From the NCBI RefSeq assembly GCF_002102345.1, contig NZ_LQPP01000015.1, forward strand, positions 279,418 to 343,417: a stretch of 64,000 bases of DNA, in the 5' to 3' direction. The position numbers were made by a program, and so were the translations under genes. This DNA comes from Mycolicibacterium peregrinum. Lineage in GTDB: Bacteria > Actinomycetota > Actinomycetes > Mycobacteriales > Mycobacteriaceae. The notes beneath the pieces are model-generated. The model did not search any database, was not told the DNA's origin, and saw only the letters and a list, made by a program, of their open reading frames with translations. Of the stretch, positions 1 to 8,662 are shown piece by piece; the first letter of the stretch is position 1, and each line of letters begins with the position of its first letter.

Positions 1-131
1 TGGACGATTTCGCACCCGCTGTGCAGGCGGGCGCGGACGCAGTGCTGGCCGCCAGTGTCTTCCACTTCGGGGAGATGACCATCGGCCAGGTGAAGGCCGC
101 GATGGCTGCCGAAGGGATCGTGGTGCGGTGA
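1..131 (+). CDS. hisF: Imidazole glycerol phosphate synthase cyclase subunit HisF, C-terminal end (partial)
   Basis: Only the last 42 codons are present; the frame enters at position 3 and stops with TGA at 129-131. The peptide contains [15 protein letters not shown], the conserved phosphate-binding end of the HisF TIM barrel. HisF works with the glutaminase HisH to make imidazole glycerol phosphate and AICAR in histidine synthesis. The stop overlaps the next start by one base (TGATG), so hisF and hisI are translationally coupled at the end of a his operon. Confidence 0.93.
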   Translation, partial: DDFAPAVQAGADAVLAASVFHFGEMTIGQVKAAMAAEGIVVR

Positions 132-478
132 TGGCTCTCGATCCCAACATCGCCAAGCGCCTGAAGCGCAACGCCGACGGGTTGTTCAGCGCCGTGGCGC
201 AGGAGCGTTCCACCGGTCAGGTGCTGATGGTCGCCTGGATGGACGACGACGCGCTGGCCCGCACCCTGGAAACCCGTGAGGCCACGTATTTTTCACGTTC
301 TCGTGGTGAGCAGTGGGTCAAAGGCCTGACCTCGGGGCACACGCAGTATGTGCACTCGGTCCGCCTGGACTGCGATGGCGACACGGTGTTGCTGGAGGTC
401 GACCAGATCGGCGCCGCCTGCCACACCGGGGCGCACACGTGCTTTGATGCGGATCAGTTGCTCGCGCCTGAGGCGTAA
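131..478 (+). CDS. hisI: Phosphoribosyl-AMP cyclohydrolase HisI
   Basis: This 115-residue cytoplasmic enzyme opens the adenine ring of phosphoribosyl-AMP, the third step of histidine synthesis. It has the expected single-domain length, without the HisE fusion seen in enterics. The zinc/magnesium region is intact: an Asp-Cys-Asp cluster near residues 80-82 and the later pair Cys97/Cys104 in [11 protein letters not shown]. The ATG at 131 overlaps the hisF stop by one base; an in-frame GTG lies one codon upstream but ATG is preferred. It is the last his gene here, followed after 6 bp by a large dyad and an unrelated restriction-modification cassette. Confidence 0.95.
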   Translation: MALDPNIAKRLKRNADGLFSAVAQERSTGQVLMVAWMDDDALARTLETREATYFSRSRGEQWVKGLTSGHTQYVHSVRLDCDGDTVLLEVDQIGAACHTGAHTCFDADQLLAPEA

Positions 479-484
479 GTTCAT

Positions 485-540
485 CGAGACTGTACTCAGG
501 GACAGGATCAGACGGATTCTTGTCCCTGACTTCAGTCTCG
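485..540. promoter_or_regulatory. Large imperfect hairpin/dyad between hisI and the R-M cassette
   Basis: Outer arms CGAGACTG (485-492) and CAGTCTCG (533-540) are perfect complements. Inner arms CAGGGACA (497-504) and TGTCCCTG (521-528) are also perfect. They are separated by 4-nt internal loops and a 16-nt apical loop. The structure starts 6 bp after the hisI stop and lies 70 bp before the methyltransferase start. There is no T-tract, so it is not a classical intrinsic terminator. It may still stop or process the his transcript, or be a control element of the R-M genes. Confidence 0.6.
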
Positions 541-609
541 GTGATGGTTGGTGGGGTTGAAGGGCGTTGCGCTCATCGGCTTGTCGGTGCGGTATCGCAC
601 AATAACGGG

Positions 610-2256
610 GTGACTGACAGCGCTGGGCCGGCCCACGGCGATTCTGCCGAAGCCCGCAAAGCGCGCGGTGCGTTCTTCACCCCGGCCCAGATCACCGACT
701 ATCTCGCACAATGGGCCGTGCGGTCCGCCGATGAGCGCGTCCTGGAGCCCTCGGCCGGGGACGCGGCCTTTCTGGTGGCCGCCACCCGTCGGCTCCAGCA
801 GCTCGGTGTCGAGCATCCCGAGCTCGACGGCATCGAGATTCACCGCAGCAGCGCCACCACCGCCCGCCGCCGGGTCATCGAGGCCGGGGGACGGGCCCGC
901 ATCAGGACATCCGACTTCTTCGCCGTCGAACCGCGGGCTGAGTACACGGCAGTGATCGGCAACCCGCCCTACATCCGATATCAGGACTTCCGCGGTGCCA
1001 CCCGGGCACAGTCGCGCCGGGCCGCACTCAAGGCCGGGGTCACGCTGTCCGGGCTGGCCTCGAGCTGGGCGGCGTTCACGGTGCACGCCGCGCTGTTTCT
1101 CAAGCCGGGCGGCCGCCTGGCCCTCGTCTTGCCTGCTGAGCTGCTCAGCGTCAACTACGCGGCGGCGGTGCGGAAGTTCCTCTTCGACCGGTTCGCGAGC
1201 GTCGAGTTGGTGATGTTCGACGAGCAGGTGTTTCCCGAGGCCGAAGCCGATGTGGTGCTGCTGCTGGCCGATGGATATGGGGGCGGGCCGACCAGCCACG
1301 CCGTCATCCACCGGGCCCGCAACGCCAGTTCCTTGACATCCGAACTCGCACAACGCCGTTGGTCACCGCGGGATCCCGCCGACAAATGGGTCAGTGGACT
1401 GATCGGTAACGCACCGGTCGACGCGCTCCACGGTCTGCACGACGCGGGTCACTTCTCCATGCTGGAAACCTGGGGTGACACGACGCTGGGCATGGTGACC
1501 GGCAACAACGGCTTCTTCGCGCTGTCCCCGGAGCGCGTACGTGAACTGGGTCTGCGCCGTACTGACCTGTTGCCATTGTCCCCGCCGGGCAGCGCCCATC
1601 TGCGCGGCCTGACGTTGACCGCCGAGCAGCTGGCCAGGCTGGGGGAGGACGGCCGGTCCACCCACCTGTTCAGGCCGGCCGGGCCGCCATCGGCCACCGC
1701 GCAGCGCTACATCGACGCCGGTCACGCGGCCGGGGTGCATCTGGCCTACAAGTGCCGGGTGCGCCGGCCCTGGTATCTCGTGCCGCTCGTGCACCCGGCG
1801 GACCTGCTGTTGACCTGTATGAACGCCGACACCCCGCGGCTGGTCAGCAACCGGGCCAAGGCACATCACCTCAACTCGGTGCACGGCGTGTATCTGCGCG
1901 ACGGGGTGCGCACGCTGGGGCGCGACCTGCTCGGGCTGGCCGCGCTGAACTCGGTGACGGTGCTGCATGCCGAGATCGTCGGCCGCTCCTACGGCGGCGG
2001 GATCCTCAAGATCGAACCGCGCGAGGCCGATCGTTGGCTCGTTCCCTCGCCCGATCTGGTGGCCGCACGCGCCGACGAGTTGCGGGCCGTCAGACGGCGC
2101 GTCGTGGTGCTGCTGGATCGCGGCAATTTGCTCGATGCAACGCGCATCGTCGATGACGCCTTGGGGTTACCTGCCCGGATCATCTTGGAACCTGTTCGGA
2201 CGGCGCGCGATTCATTGGCGACGCGCCGGACGGTAAGGTCTCGGCGTGCCCGCTGA
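610..2256 (+). CDS. Type II DNA adenine-N6 methyltransferase of a restriction-modification pair
   Basis: Residues 44-55 (VLEPSAGDAAFL) form the S-adenosylmethionine-binding motif I. NPPY at about residues 118-121 is the catalytic motif IV of N6-adenine methyltransferases, in the N-terminal-catalytic-domain arrangement of TaqI/Eco57I-type enzymes. The roughly 300-residue C-terminal part is probably the target-recognition domain. I chose GTG 610 because the sequence upstream is not methyltransferase-like; an in-frame extension to 520 would run into the hairpin. The protein is 548 residues. Its stop overlaps the next gene by 11 bp, typical of a coupled R-M operon. SalI/XamI-like systems have methylases of about this size, but that family link is a guess. 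Confidence 0.82.
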   Translation: MTDSAGPAHGDSAEARKARGAFFTPAQITDYLAQWAVRSADERVLEPSAGDAAFLVAATRRLQQLGVEHPELDGIEIHRSSATTARRRVIEAGGRARIRTSDFFAVEPRAEYTAVIGNPPYIRYQDFRGATRAQSRRAALKAGVTLSGLASSWAAFTVHAALFLKPGGRLALVLPAELLSVNYAAAVRKFLFDRFASVELVMFDEQVFPEAEADVVLLLADGYGGGPTSHAVIHRARNASSLTSELAQRRWSPRDPADKWVSGLIGNAPVDALHGLHDAGHFSMLETWGDTTLGMVTGNNGFFALSPERVRELGLRRTDLLPLSPPGSAHLRGLTLTAEQLARLGEDGRSTHLFRPAGPPSATAQRYIDAGHAAGVHLAYKCRVRRPWYLVPLVHPADLLLTCMNADTPRLVSNRAKAHHLNSVHGVYLRDGVRTLGRDLLGLAALNSVTVLHAEIVGRSYGGGILKIEPREADRWLVPSPDLVAARADELRAVRRRVVVLLDRGNLLDATRIVDDALGLPARIILEPVRTARDSLATRRTVRSRRAR

Positions 2257-3241
2257 ACCGTCGACCAAGGCCACAGCGTGGGCCATCTTCGATCGCATCG
2301 TGGCCGACGCCGCACCCGGCGGTGTGCACACAAATCCGTGGGTGCGCAGCGCGGGCGCACTGACCTTCGTTCCCGATTTCCGGGTGCTGCGCAAGCTTCT
2401 CGGTGTCCCACTGTTCCTGGACGCGCCGTCCACCACCGGCGTCCCGGCGCTGGCACTGGATGTGTGGCTGGCCTACGAGCTGCGCCGCGCCGGATTCGAT
2501 CCGGATGCGGTGTGGCCCCGAGCGACGGATCCGCGGATCATGCCCAGCGCGATCGCCAGTCTGCTCGAGGCGCTGCCGCAGAAGGAACGGCATCTCATCG
2601 AGCAACGGCTGAAGCGGTCGATGAAAGGCGTTGCTGCGTCGAGTGCCAGCGTGCTGGGCAAGCACTACATGAAACAGGTCGACGTGGTGATGTCGGACTG
2701 GGACACCGGCCCGGAGTTGCTGATCAGCACCAAACGCATGGATTCCAGCTTCGGCAAGAACGCCGCCAACCGGGTAGAGGAAAGTTACGGCGACGCCAAG
2801 AATCTGCGCCTGCGCCATCCGCTTTCGGCGCTCGGATTCGTGTACGGCTTGCGCTCGACGATTCTGAGCACAGAACCGGACAAGGCCGAGTGGCTCATCG
2901 ATCTGCTGGGCAAGCTCGGTACCGAGGACGACGCCTATCACGCGGTGGCACTGGTGATGATCGACTACGACGTCGAGGTCGCCGAGTCCGCAGACGAGGA
3001 AGTCGACAGCATCGAAAAAGCCGAGCCCGACGCGCTGTTCGAAATCGTCGACGTTGCCACGGCCGCCGTCGACGAGGCGTTGGCGGCATTGCCAGACATC
3101 GCGATCCGGCACGACGCGGTGCCGCCCGGGCTCCAGCCTTCGCGCTTTCTGGCGACCATGGTCAACCGGGTCATCGACACCACACCGGTGACCCGGCACC
3201 GTGAGGCGCGCCAGCGGCGCAACACACCGGCCGACGCCTGA
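2246..3241 (+). CDS. Putative type II restriction endonuclease partner
   Basis: This 331-residue protein starts at GTG 2246 inside the end of the methyltransferase gene. I do not recognise it with certainty. Residues 145-163 read as a possible PD-(D/E)xK nuclease core: a hydrophobic strand with Asp146 (QVDVVMSD), then ELLISTK ending in Lys163. The usual acidic residue two before the lysine would be replaced by Ser161, with Glu157 nearby. There is no signal peptide or membrane segment. Overlap with a methylase is the main support for an endonuclease role. Its size resembles SalI/XamI-type enzymes, which is inference only. Confidence 0.62.
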   Translation: MPAEPSTKATAWAIFDRIVADAAPGGVHTNPWVRSAGALTFVPDFRVLRKLLGVPLFLDAPSTTGVPALALDVWLAYELRRAGFDPDAVWPRATDPRIMPSAIASLLEALPQKERHLIEQRLKRSMKGVAASSASVLGKHYMKQVDVVMSDWDTGPELLISTKRMDSSFGKNAANRVEESYGDAKNLRLRHPLSALGFVYGLRSTILSTEPDKAEWLIDLLGKLGTEDDAYHAVALVMIDYDVEVAESADEEVDSIEKAEPDALFEIVDVATAAVDEALAALPDIAIRHDAVPPGLQPSRFLATMVNRVIDTTPVTRHREARQRRNTPADA

Positions 3242-3247
3242 GTAGCC

Positions 3248-4045
3248 CTACAACACCCGCGAACTGGCCTTGGCCCGCGCACTCCACCTGCCGTCCTGAT
3301 ACCCCACCACCACGGGGTGCTCGAAGGCTTCGCTGACGTGTTCGGTGTTGACGACGTCGCGGGCTGCGCCGCTGGCCACCGTGCGGCCGTGGGCGATCAA
3401 CAGGGCGTGCGTGGTGCTGGTGGGCAGCTCCTCGAGGTGGTGGGTGACCAGGATCGAGGCCATGTCCGGATGCGAGTCATCCAGAGTGTCAAGTGTTTCC
3501 AGCAACTGTTCGCGGGCCGCGACGTCCAGACCGGTAGTGGGTTCGTCCAGGAGGAGCAGTTGCGGATCGGCGATCAGTGCCCGTGCGATCAAGGTGCGGC
3601 CGCGTTCACCCTGGGACAGCGTGGGCCAGATCGCGTCGGCGCGCGCCGACAGACCCACCGTGTCGATCAGTTCTTCGGCCCGGCGGGTCTGCTCTGCGGT
3701 CGGCGTCCAGTGCGCGGCGATGTCGATCGTGGCGGTGATGCCGGTGAGAACCACTTCGCGCACGGTCAGCGGGTACTGCAGCCGATGCCGGGGATTCACG
3801 TGGCCGATGGAGCGGCGCAGCACGGCCAGGTCGGTGCGGCCCATCTGGCCGCCGAGCACGTGCACGGTGCCTGAGGTCGGAAAGGTCACGGCGGCACAGA
3901 AACCCAGCAGCGTGCTCTTACCGGCGCCATTGGGGCCCAGCAGCGCCCAGTGCTCACCGGATTGCACCGTCAGGGAGATGCCGTCGATGATCTGCTTGCC
4001 GTCGCGGCGGAACGTCACATCGGCGATGTCGAGGACCGGGGTCAT
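3248..4045 (-). CDS. ABC transporter ATP-binding protein (stand-alone, YlmA-like)
   Basis: A 265-residue ABC ATPase with Walker A GPNGAGKST (residues 37-45), signature LSQGERGR, Walker B LLLLDEPTTGLD and the H-loop histidine in LVTHHLEEL. There is no membrane domain, and no permease or binding-protein gene adjoins it. The ATG at 4045 has a strong ribosome-binding site (GAAGGAG) and overlaps the stop of the upstream GntR gene by 4 bp (ATGA). The two are therefore co-expressed. The substrate cannot be read from sequence. It could energise an unlinked permease or act as a soluble ABC protein. Confidence 0.88.
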   Translation of the reverse strand: MTPVLDIADVTFRRDGKQIIDGISLTVQSGEHWALLGPNGAGKSTLLGFCAAVTFPTSGTVHVLGGQMGRTDLAVLRRSIGHVNPRHRLQYPLTVREVVLTGITATIDIAAHWTPTAEQTRRAEELIDTVGLSARADAIWPTLSQGERGRTLIARALIADPQLLLLDEPTTGLDVAAREQLLETLDTLDDSHPDMASILVTHHLEELPTSTTHALLIAHGRTVASGAARDVVNTEHVSEAFEHPVVVGYQDGRWSARAKASSRVL

Positions 4046-4713
4046 GCGAAAGACTCCTTCAATGAGCTCAAATGGGTTCTGCTGGCCGCCGCGGCGGCCT
4101 CGGGATCTCGGGCGACGATCGCGTCGGCCAACTGCTGGTGCAGGTCGTGATCGCAGGGCTCGGAGGCGATCGGCCGGATCTTGAGCATGTCGATCATCGC
4201 CAGGCGCAGTCGCGGCAGGAACGCGTCGAACAACTGGATCAGCACCTCGTTGTGAGCCGCGGCGATCACCGTGCGGTGAAACGCCATGTCCGCGTCGACG
4301 TGGTCGGGTACCGATTGTCCGGTCACCCCACGGGCAGTCAGGGTGCGACGGATCGCGCGCAGGTCGGCTGGGGTACGCCGGGTCGCGGCGAGCGCGGCGG
4401 CTTCGGCCTCGATGGCGATGCGTGCCTCGATCACCGAGACGATGGTGGCCCGGCGCAGCACGGTATCCCAGTCTTCGGCGGCGTCGAGTGCCGTGACGAA
4501 TACGCCGGCCCCCTGGCGGCTCTCCAACACGCCTTTGCCGGACAGTTCGCGGATGGCTTCTCGCAGGGTGGAGCGGCCTACGCCGAGCTGTGCGGCCAGG
4601 GTTGTCTCGCCCGGAAGTCGATGTCCGAGTGGCCATTCGCCCTGGCGGATGCGCGTCAGCAGAAGCTGGGCGGTCTGGGCCGCCAGTGGGTGACGCTGAA
4701 CTTGGGAGGTCAT
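4042..4713 (-). CDS. GntR/FadR-type transcriptional regulator
   Basis: A 223-residue regulator with an N-terminal winged helix-turn-helix (HRLPGETTLAAQLGVGRSTLREAIRELSGKGVLESRQGAGVFV). An all-helical FCD-type ligand domain follows, with a probable metal/acid-binding pattern (DxxFH in DADMAFHRTV, later histidines in HDLH). The ATG at 4713 is chosen because the upstream extension would read back through the leuA leader. It is divergent from leuA across only 46 bp and coupled to the ABC ATPase. It probably represses one or both units from that short intergenic region; the ligand is unknown. Confidence 0.9.
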   Translation of the reverse strand: MTSQVQRHPLAAQTAQLLLTRIRQGEWPLGHRLPGETTLAAQLGVGRSTLREAIRELSGKGVLESRQGAGVFVTALDAAEDWDTVLRRATIVSVIEARIAIEAEAAALAATRRTPADLRAIRRTLTARGVTGQSVPDHVDADMAFHRTVIAAAHNEVLIQLFDAFLPRLRLAMIDMLKIRPIASEPCDHDLHQQLADAIVARDPEAAAAASRTHLSSLKESFA

Positions 4714-4759
4714 CGAAACCTGTCTACTTGTCTGAGGAGTTGTGTATAGTCTACCCATC
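4714..4759. promoter_or_regulatory. Divergent GntR / leuA promoter region
   Basis: This 46-bp gap must hold both promoters. On the plus strand TATAGT at 4745-4750 is a good -10 element placed about 9 bp before the leader ATG at 4760, so the leuA transcript may be nearly leaderless. Two close copies of TGTCT (4721-4725 and 4729-4733) are candidate half-sites for the GntR protein. No convincing -35 element is visible. Confidence 0.45.
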
Positions 4760-4801
4760 ATGACGCGCGCCCTCCTCCTTAGCCGCCGCGGCGGGGCCTG
4801 A
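4760..4801 (+). CDS. leuL: leuA leader peptide (Leu-Leu-Leu attenuator peptide)
   Basis: ATG 4760 to TGA 4801 encodes the 13-residue peptide MTRALLLSRRGGA, with three consecutive leucine codons (CTC CTC CTT). It lies 69 bp before leuA and directly before a stable hairpin. Leader peptides with leucine runs before leuA are known in actinobacteria (Streptomyces, Corynebacterium, mycobacteria). Ribosome stalling at the leucine codons when leucyl-tRNA is scarce would change folding of the RNA downstream. The frame is too short to be found by length-filtered gene callers. Confidence 0.8.
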   Translation: MTRALLLSRRGGA

Positions 4802-4803
4802 AT

Positions 4804-4842
4804 CGACCGGCCCCCTGCCGTGGGGCTGTGTCGCGCCGGTCG
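4804..4842 (+). promoter_or_regulatory. leuA attenuator hairpin
   Basis: CGACCGGC (4804-4811) pairs with GCCGGTCG (4835-4842), and inside it CCCC (4812-4815) can pair with GGGG (4822-4825). The 3' arm can instead pair with CGACC at 4853-4857, next to the leuA ribosome-binding site GAAGG (4858-4862). Two mutually exclusive folds directly after a leucine-rich leader are what ribosome-mediated attenuation requires. No T-run follows, so the switch may act on translation or through Rho. Confidence 0.6.
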
Positions 4843-4870
4843 AACTCCAATCCGACCGAAGGCACCCCTC

Positions 4871-6619
4871 ATGACCACTTCGGTATTTCCCACCATCGAC
4901 ACCCCGGCCGGGGGAATCCCGGCCACCGCACCGGCTTGGAATCGGCAGCGGCACTCGCAAATGCCGTCGCACCGTTACGCCAGTGTCTATGACCGTGTCG
5001 AAGTTCCACTGGTTCAACGCGGTTGGCCCACCGCGCGGATCGAACGCGCGCCGCTGTGGGTGCCGGTGGATCTGCGTGACGGCAACCAGGCGTTGGCCGA
5101 GCCGATGGACCCGGCCCGTAAGCGCCGCTTCTTCGAGCTGCTGGTGGCCATGGGCTACAAGGAGATCGAGGTCGGGTATCCGTCCGCCTCGCAGACCGAT
5201 TTCGACTTCGTCCGACTGCTGGCCGAATCCGACATCGCCCCGCCGGATGTCACCATCGTCGTGTTCGTCCCTGCGCGCCGCGACCTGATCGACCGAACCG
5301 TGGACTCGGTGCGCGGCATCGGCAACGACGTCGTCATCCACATGTACACCGCCACCGCTCCCACCTGGCGCGATGTCGTGCTGGGCAAGGACCGCACCGA
5401 ACTGCGGGACCTGATCCTGGCCGGCGCGCGCGACGTCCTCGAGTTCACCGACGGTATGCCGAACGTGCGGTTCGAGTTCTCCCCGGAGGTGTTCAACCTC
5501 ACCGAGCCCGACTACGTGCTGGAGTTGTGCGACGCGGTCACCGAGCTGTGGCACGCCACCCCGGGACGCCCGGTCATCCTGAACCTGCCGGCCACCGTCG
5601 AGATCGCCACCCCGAACGTCTATGCCGACCAGATCGAGTACATGCATCGCAATCTGTCCCGTCGCGACAGCGTCATCCTCTCGGTCCATCCGCACAACGA
5701 CCGGGGAACCGGCATCGCCTGCGCCGAGCTCGCGGTGCTGGCCGGTGCGCAGCGGGTGGAGGGATGCGTCTTCGGCAACGGCGAACGCACCGGCAACGTC
5801 GACATCGCCACCCTGGCGCTGAATCTGCATGCCCAGGGCGTGGATCCGATGATCGATTTCTCCGACGTCGACGAGATCGCGCGCACGGTCAGCCACTGCA
5901 CCCGCATGCCGATCCACGAACGCCATCCCTATGTCGGGGACATGGTGCACACCGCGTTCTCCGGGACTCACCAGGATGCGATCAAGAAGGGCTTCGCCGA
6001 ACATCGCCGGCGGGCCGCGGACACCGGACAGCCGGAGAACGAAATCGATTGGCGGGTACCGTATCTGCCGATCGACCCGGCCGATATCGGCCGCACCTAT
6101 GACGCGGTGATCCGGGTGAACTCCCAGTCGGGCAAGGGTGGCATCGCCTACCTGCTGGCAGGCGAGTACGGGCTGGAGCTGCCTCGTCGGCTGCAGATCG
6201 ACTTCGCCCGTCACGTCCAGGCCCACACCGACGAAAGCGGCGCGGAGGTGACTGCCGCCGAACTGTTCGACCTGTTCGAGGCGACCTATCTGGAGCCGAC
6301 CGGACCGGTGCAACTCAAGGACTGGCACACCGGCGGCGACGGCGAGGCCGCGGTCACCGACCTGACGTTGGTGTTCGACGGCAGCACCGTCATCAGCAGC
6401 CATCGCGGCATCGGCCCGGTGGATGCGCTGCGGGCCGCGCTCGCCGAGATCGGCCATCCGGTCGAGGTGCTGAGCCTGACCCAACAGTCGATCGGCAGCA
6501 CCGCCGTCAGCTACCTGGAATACCGGTCGCCCAGTCGCACCGGGTGGGCGTGCGGGCGCAGCGATTCGGTGCTCGCAGCGTCGATGGCGGCGGTGCTGCG
6601 GGCGGTCAACGCGCCTTGA
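4871..6619 (+). CDS. leuA: 2-isopropylmalate synthase LeuA
   Basis: This cytoplasmic enzyme condenses acetyl-CoA with 2-oxoisovalerate, the committed step of leucine synthesis. The 582-residue protein has the N-terminal catalytic barrel ([10 protein letters not shown], then [39 protein letters not shown]) and a C-terminal LeuA allosteric domain. It is shorter than the roughly 640-residue M. tuberculosis LeuA and lacks that enzyme's tandem repeat region. ATG 4871 is preceded by GAAGG at an 8-nt spacing. Leader peptide and hairpin indicate leucine control; a divergent GntR gene adds a second possible layer. It may be the only leuA or an extra copy; the window cannot tell. Confidence 0.95.
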   Translation: MTTSVFPTIDTPAGGIPATAPAWNRQRHSQMPSHRYASVYDRVEVPLVQRGWPTARIERAPLWVPVDLRDGNQALAEPMDPARKRRFFELLVAMGYKEIEVGYPSASQTDFDFVRLLAESDIAPPDVTIVVFVPARRDLIDRTVDSVRGIGNDVVIHMYTATAPTWRDVVLGKDRTELRDLILAGARDVLEFTDGMPNVRFEFSPEVFNLTEPDYVLELCDAVTELWHATPGRPVILNLPATVEIATPNVYADQIEYMHRNLSRRDSVILSVHPHNDRGTGIACAELAVLAGAQRVEGCVFGNGERTGNVDIATLALNLHAQGVDPMIDFSDVDEIARTVSHCTRMPIHERHPYVGDMVHTAFSGTHQDAIKKGFAEHRRRAADTGQPENEIDWRVPYLPIDPADIGRTYDAVIRVNSQSGKGGIAYLLAGEYGLELPRRLQIDFARHVQAHTDESGAEVTAAELFDLFEATYLEPTGPVQLKDWHTGGDGEAAVTDLTLVFDGSTVISSHRGIGPVDALRAALAEIGHPVEVLSLTQQSIGSTAVSYLEYRSPSRTGWACGRSDSVLAASMAAVLRAVNAP

Positions 6620-7070
6620 GCACTTCCAGTGCCTTGTCGGCGTGGGTGTCCATGCTGATCTCGCTGGCAATCACCGCGAGCACGGTGCGGTCGGTGTCGA
6701 TGACGAACGTGGTCCGCTTGACCGGCATGAGCTTGCCCAGCAGGCCACGCTTCACCCCGAACTGGGCCGCCACCTTGCCGTCGGCATCCGAGAGCAACGG
6801 ATAGTCGAAACTCTGGATGTCGGCGAACTTGGCCTGCTTGGCGACCGGGTCGGTGCTGATGCCGACCCGGTTCGCCCCGGCGGCGGCGAACTCGCCGGCC
6901 AGATCCCGGAAGTGACAGGCCTCCTTGGTGCACCCCGGCGTCATCGCGGCGGGATAGAAGAACAGCACCACGGGGCCGTCGGCGAGCAGGCTCGTCAGGC
7001 TGCGAATCGTGCCGGTCTGGTCGGGGAGCTCGAAGTCGGGAACGGTGTCACCGGTCCTGATCTGTGTCAT
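6606..7070 (-). CDS. bcpB: Thiol peroxidase of the Bcp/AhpC-TSA family
   Basis: A 154-residue peroxiredoxin, the same length as M. tuberculosis BcpB (Rv1608c), which also lies next to trpE. The thioredoxin fold carries the peroxidatic Cys47 in the motif [13 protein letters not shown] and a resolving Cys52 five residues later, the atypical two-cysteine Bcp arrangement. It would reduce hydroperoxides using thioredoxin-type donors in the cytoplasm. Its 3' end overlaps the end of leuA convergently by 14 bp. It is divergent from trpE. Confidence 0.93.
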   Translation of the reverse strand: MTQIRTGDTVPDFELPDQTGTIRSLTSLLADGPVVLFFYPAAMTPGCTKEACHFRDLAGEFAAAGANRVGISTDPVAKQAKFADIQSFDYPLLSDADGKVAAQFGVKRGLLGKLMPVKRTTFVIDTDRTVLAVIASEISMDTHADKALEVLKAR

Positions 7071-7132
7071 GGTCGCTCACGCTACGCCGTCTGCATGCCG
7101 GTCCTGCTCGGTCGATCTGGGAGGATTGGTCT

Positions 7133-8662
7133 GTGCAAACCACCCCCGACAGCCTCACCCGCACCACATCGCGCGAGGATTTCCGGGCCCTTGCCGCTGA
7201 GCACCGCGTGGTCCCGGTGACCCGCAAGGTGCTGGCCGACAGCGAGACGCCGTTGTCGGCGTACCGCAAGCTCGCCGCCAACCGTCCCGGTACGTTCCTG
7301 CTGGAATCGGCCGAGAACGGTCGCTCGTGGTCGCGTTGGTCGTTCATCGGCGCCGGTGCCCCCTCGGCCCTGACGGTCCGCGACGACGAGGCGGTGTGGC
7401 TCGGCACGGCCCCCAAGGATGCGCCCAGCGGTGGCGAGCCGCTGGCGGCGTTGCGGGCCACCCTGGATCTGCTGCAGACCGAGGCGGTGCCCGACCTGCC
7501 GCCGCTGTCCTCGGGGCTCGTGGGTTACTTCGCCTACGACATGGTGCGCCGGTTGGAACGGCTGCCGGAGCTCACCGCGGACGATCTGGGCCTGCCGGAC
7601 ATGGTGCTGCTGCTGGCCACCGACATCGCCGCCGTCGATCACCACGAGGGCACCATCACCCTGATCGCCAACGCGGTGAACTGGAACGGCACCGACGAGC
7701 GCGTCGACGAGGCCTACGACGACGCGGTGCGACGCCTCGACATCATGACCACTGCGTTGGGCCAGCCGCTGTCGTCCACGGTGGCGACATTCAGCCGGCC
7801 CGCACCCGACCACCGCGCACAACGCACGGTGGAGGAGTACACCGCGATCGTCGAGAAGCTCGTCGGCGACATCGAGGCCGGCGAAGCCTTCCAGGTGGTG
7901 CCTTCGCAACGGTTCGAGATGGATACCGCCGCCGACCCGATCGATGTCTACCGGATGCTGCGGGTGACGAACCCGAGCCCGTACATGTATCTGCTCAATG
8001 TCCCCGACGCCGATGGCGGACTGGACTTTTCGGTCGTCGGCTCCAGCCCCGAGGCGCTGGTCACGGTGAAGGACGGCCGGGCCACCACCCACCCGATCGC
8101 GGGAACGCGGTGGCGCGGCACCACTGAGGAAGAAGACGTGCTGCTCGAGAAGGAGCTGCTGTCCGACGAGAAAGAACGTGCCGAGCACCTGATGCTGGTC
8201 GACCTCGGCCGTAACGACCTGGGGCGGGTGTGCCGCCCGGGCACGGTGCGGGTCGAGGACTACAGCCACATCGAGCGCTACAGCCATGTGATGCACCTGG
8301 TGTCGACGGTGACCGGGGAGTTGGCGGAGGGCAAGACCGCGCTCGACGCGGTGACGGCATGCTTCCCGGCCGGCACCCTGTCGGGGGCACCCAAGGTCCG
8401 GGCCATGGAGTTGATCGAGGAGGTCGAGATGACCCGGCGCGGCCTGTACGGCGGAGTGCTGGGTTACCTGGACTTCGCGGGCAACGCCGACTTCGCGATT
8501 GCCATCCGGACCGCCCTGATGCGTGACGGCACGGCGTATGTGCAGGCCGGCGGGGGAGTTGTGGCCGATTCCAATGGCCCCTACGAGTACAACGAATCGG
8601 CGAACAAGGCCAAAGCCGTGCTCAACGCCATCGCAGCCGCCGACACATTGGCCGAGCCATGA
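7133..8662 (+). CDS. trpE: Anthranilate synthase component I TrpE
   Basis: This 509-residue enzyme converts chorismate and ammonia or glutamine to anthranilate. Visible are the LLES tryptophan-feedback motif ([10 protein letters not shown]), NPSPYMYLL, the chorismate-binding core ([44 protein letters not shown]) and the C-terminal [19 protein letters not shown] 7133 follows GGGAGG at about 8 nt. I saw no tryptophan-codon leader or attenuator in the short space from bcpB. The stop overlaps the next start by 4 bp (ATGA). It heads the trp operon; trpD is not in the cluster, as in other mycobacteria. Confidence 0.96.
   Translation: MQTTPDSLTRTTSREDFRALAAEHRVVPVTRKVLADSETPLSAYRKLAANRPGTFLLESAENGRSWSRWSFIGAGAPSALTVRDDEAVWLGTAPKDAPSGGEPLAALRATLDLLQTEAVPDLPPLSSGLVGYFAYDMVRRLERLPELTADDLGLPDMVLLLATDIAAVDHHEGTITLIANAVNWNGTDERVDEAYDDAVRRLDIMTTALGQPLSSTVATFSRPAPDHRAQRTVEEYTAIVEKLVGDIEAGEAFQVVPSQRFEMDTAADPIDVYRMLRVTNPSPYMYLLNVPDADGGLDFSVVGSSPEALVTVKDGRATTHPIAGTRWRGTTEEEDVLLEKELLSDEKERAEHLMLVDLGRNDLGRVCRPGTVRVEDYSHIERYSHVMHLVSTVTGELAEGKTALDAVTACFPAGTLSGAPKVRAMELIEEVEMTRRGLYGGVLGYLDFAGNADFAIAIRTALMRDGTAYVQAGGGVVADSNGPYEYNESANKAKAVLNAIAAADTLAEP

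Noticed and set aside
4751..6670. 639-codon open frame on the minus strand across leuA
   Set aside because: It is antisense to a clear leuA. The protein is Arg/Gly/His-rich with no family motif, typical of the spurious frames that high third-position GC creates.
7071..7132. Tryptophan attenuator before trpE
   Set aside because: The short leader contains no run of Trp codons and no strong hairpin.
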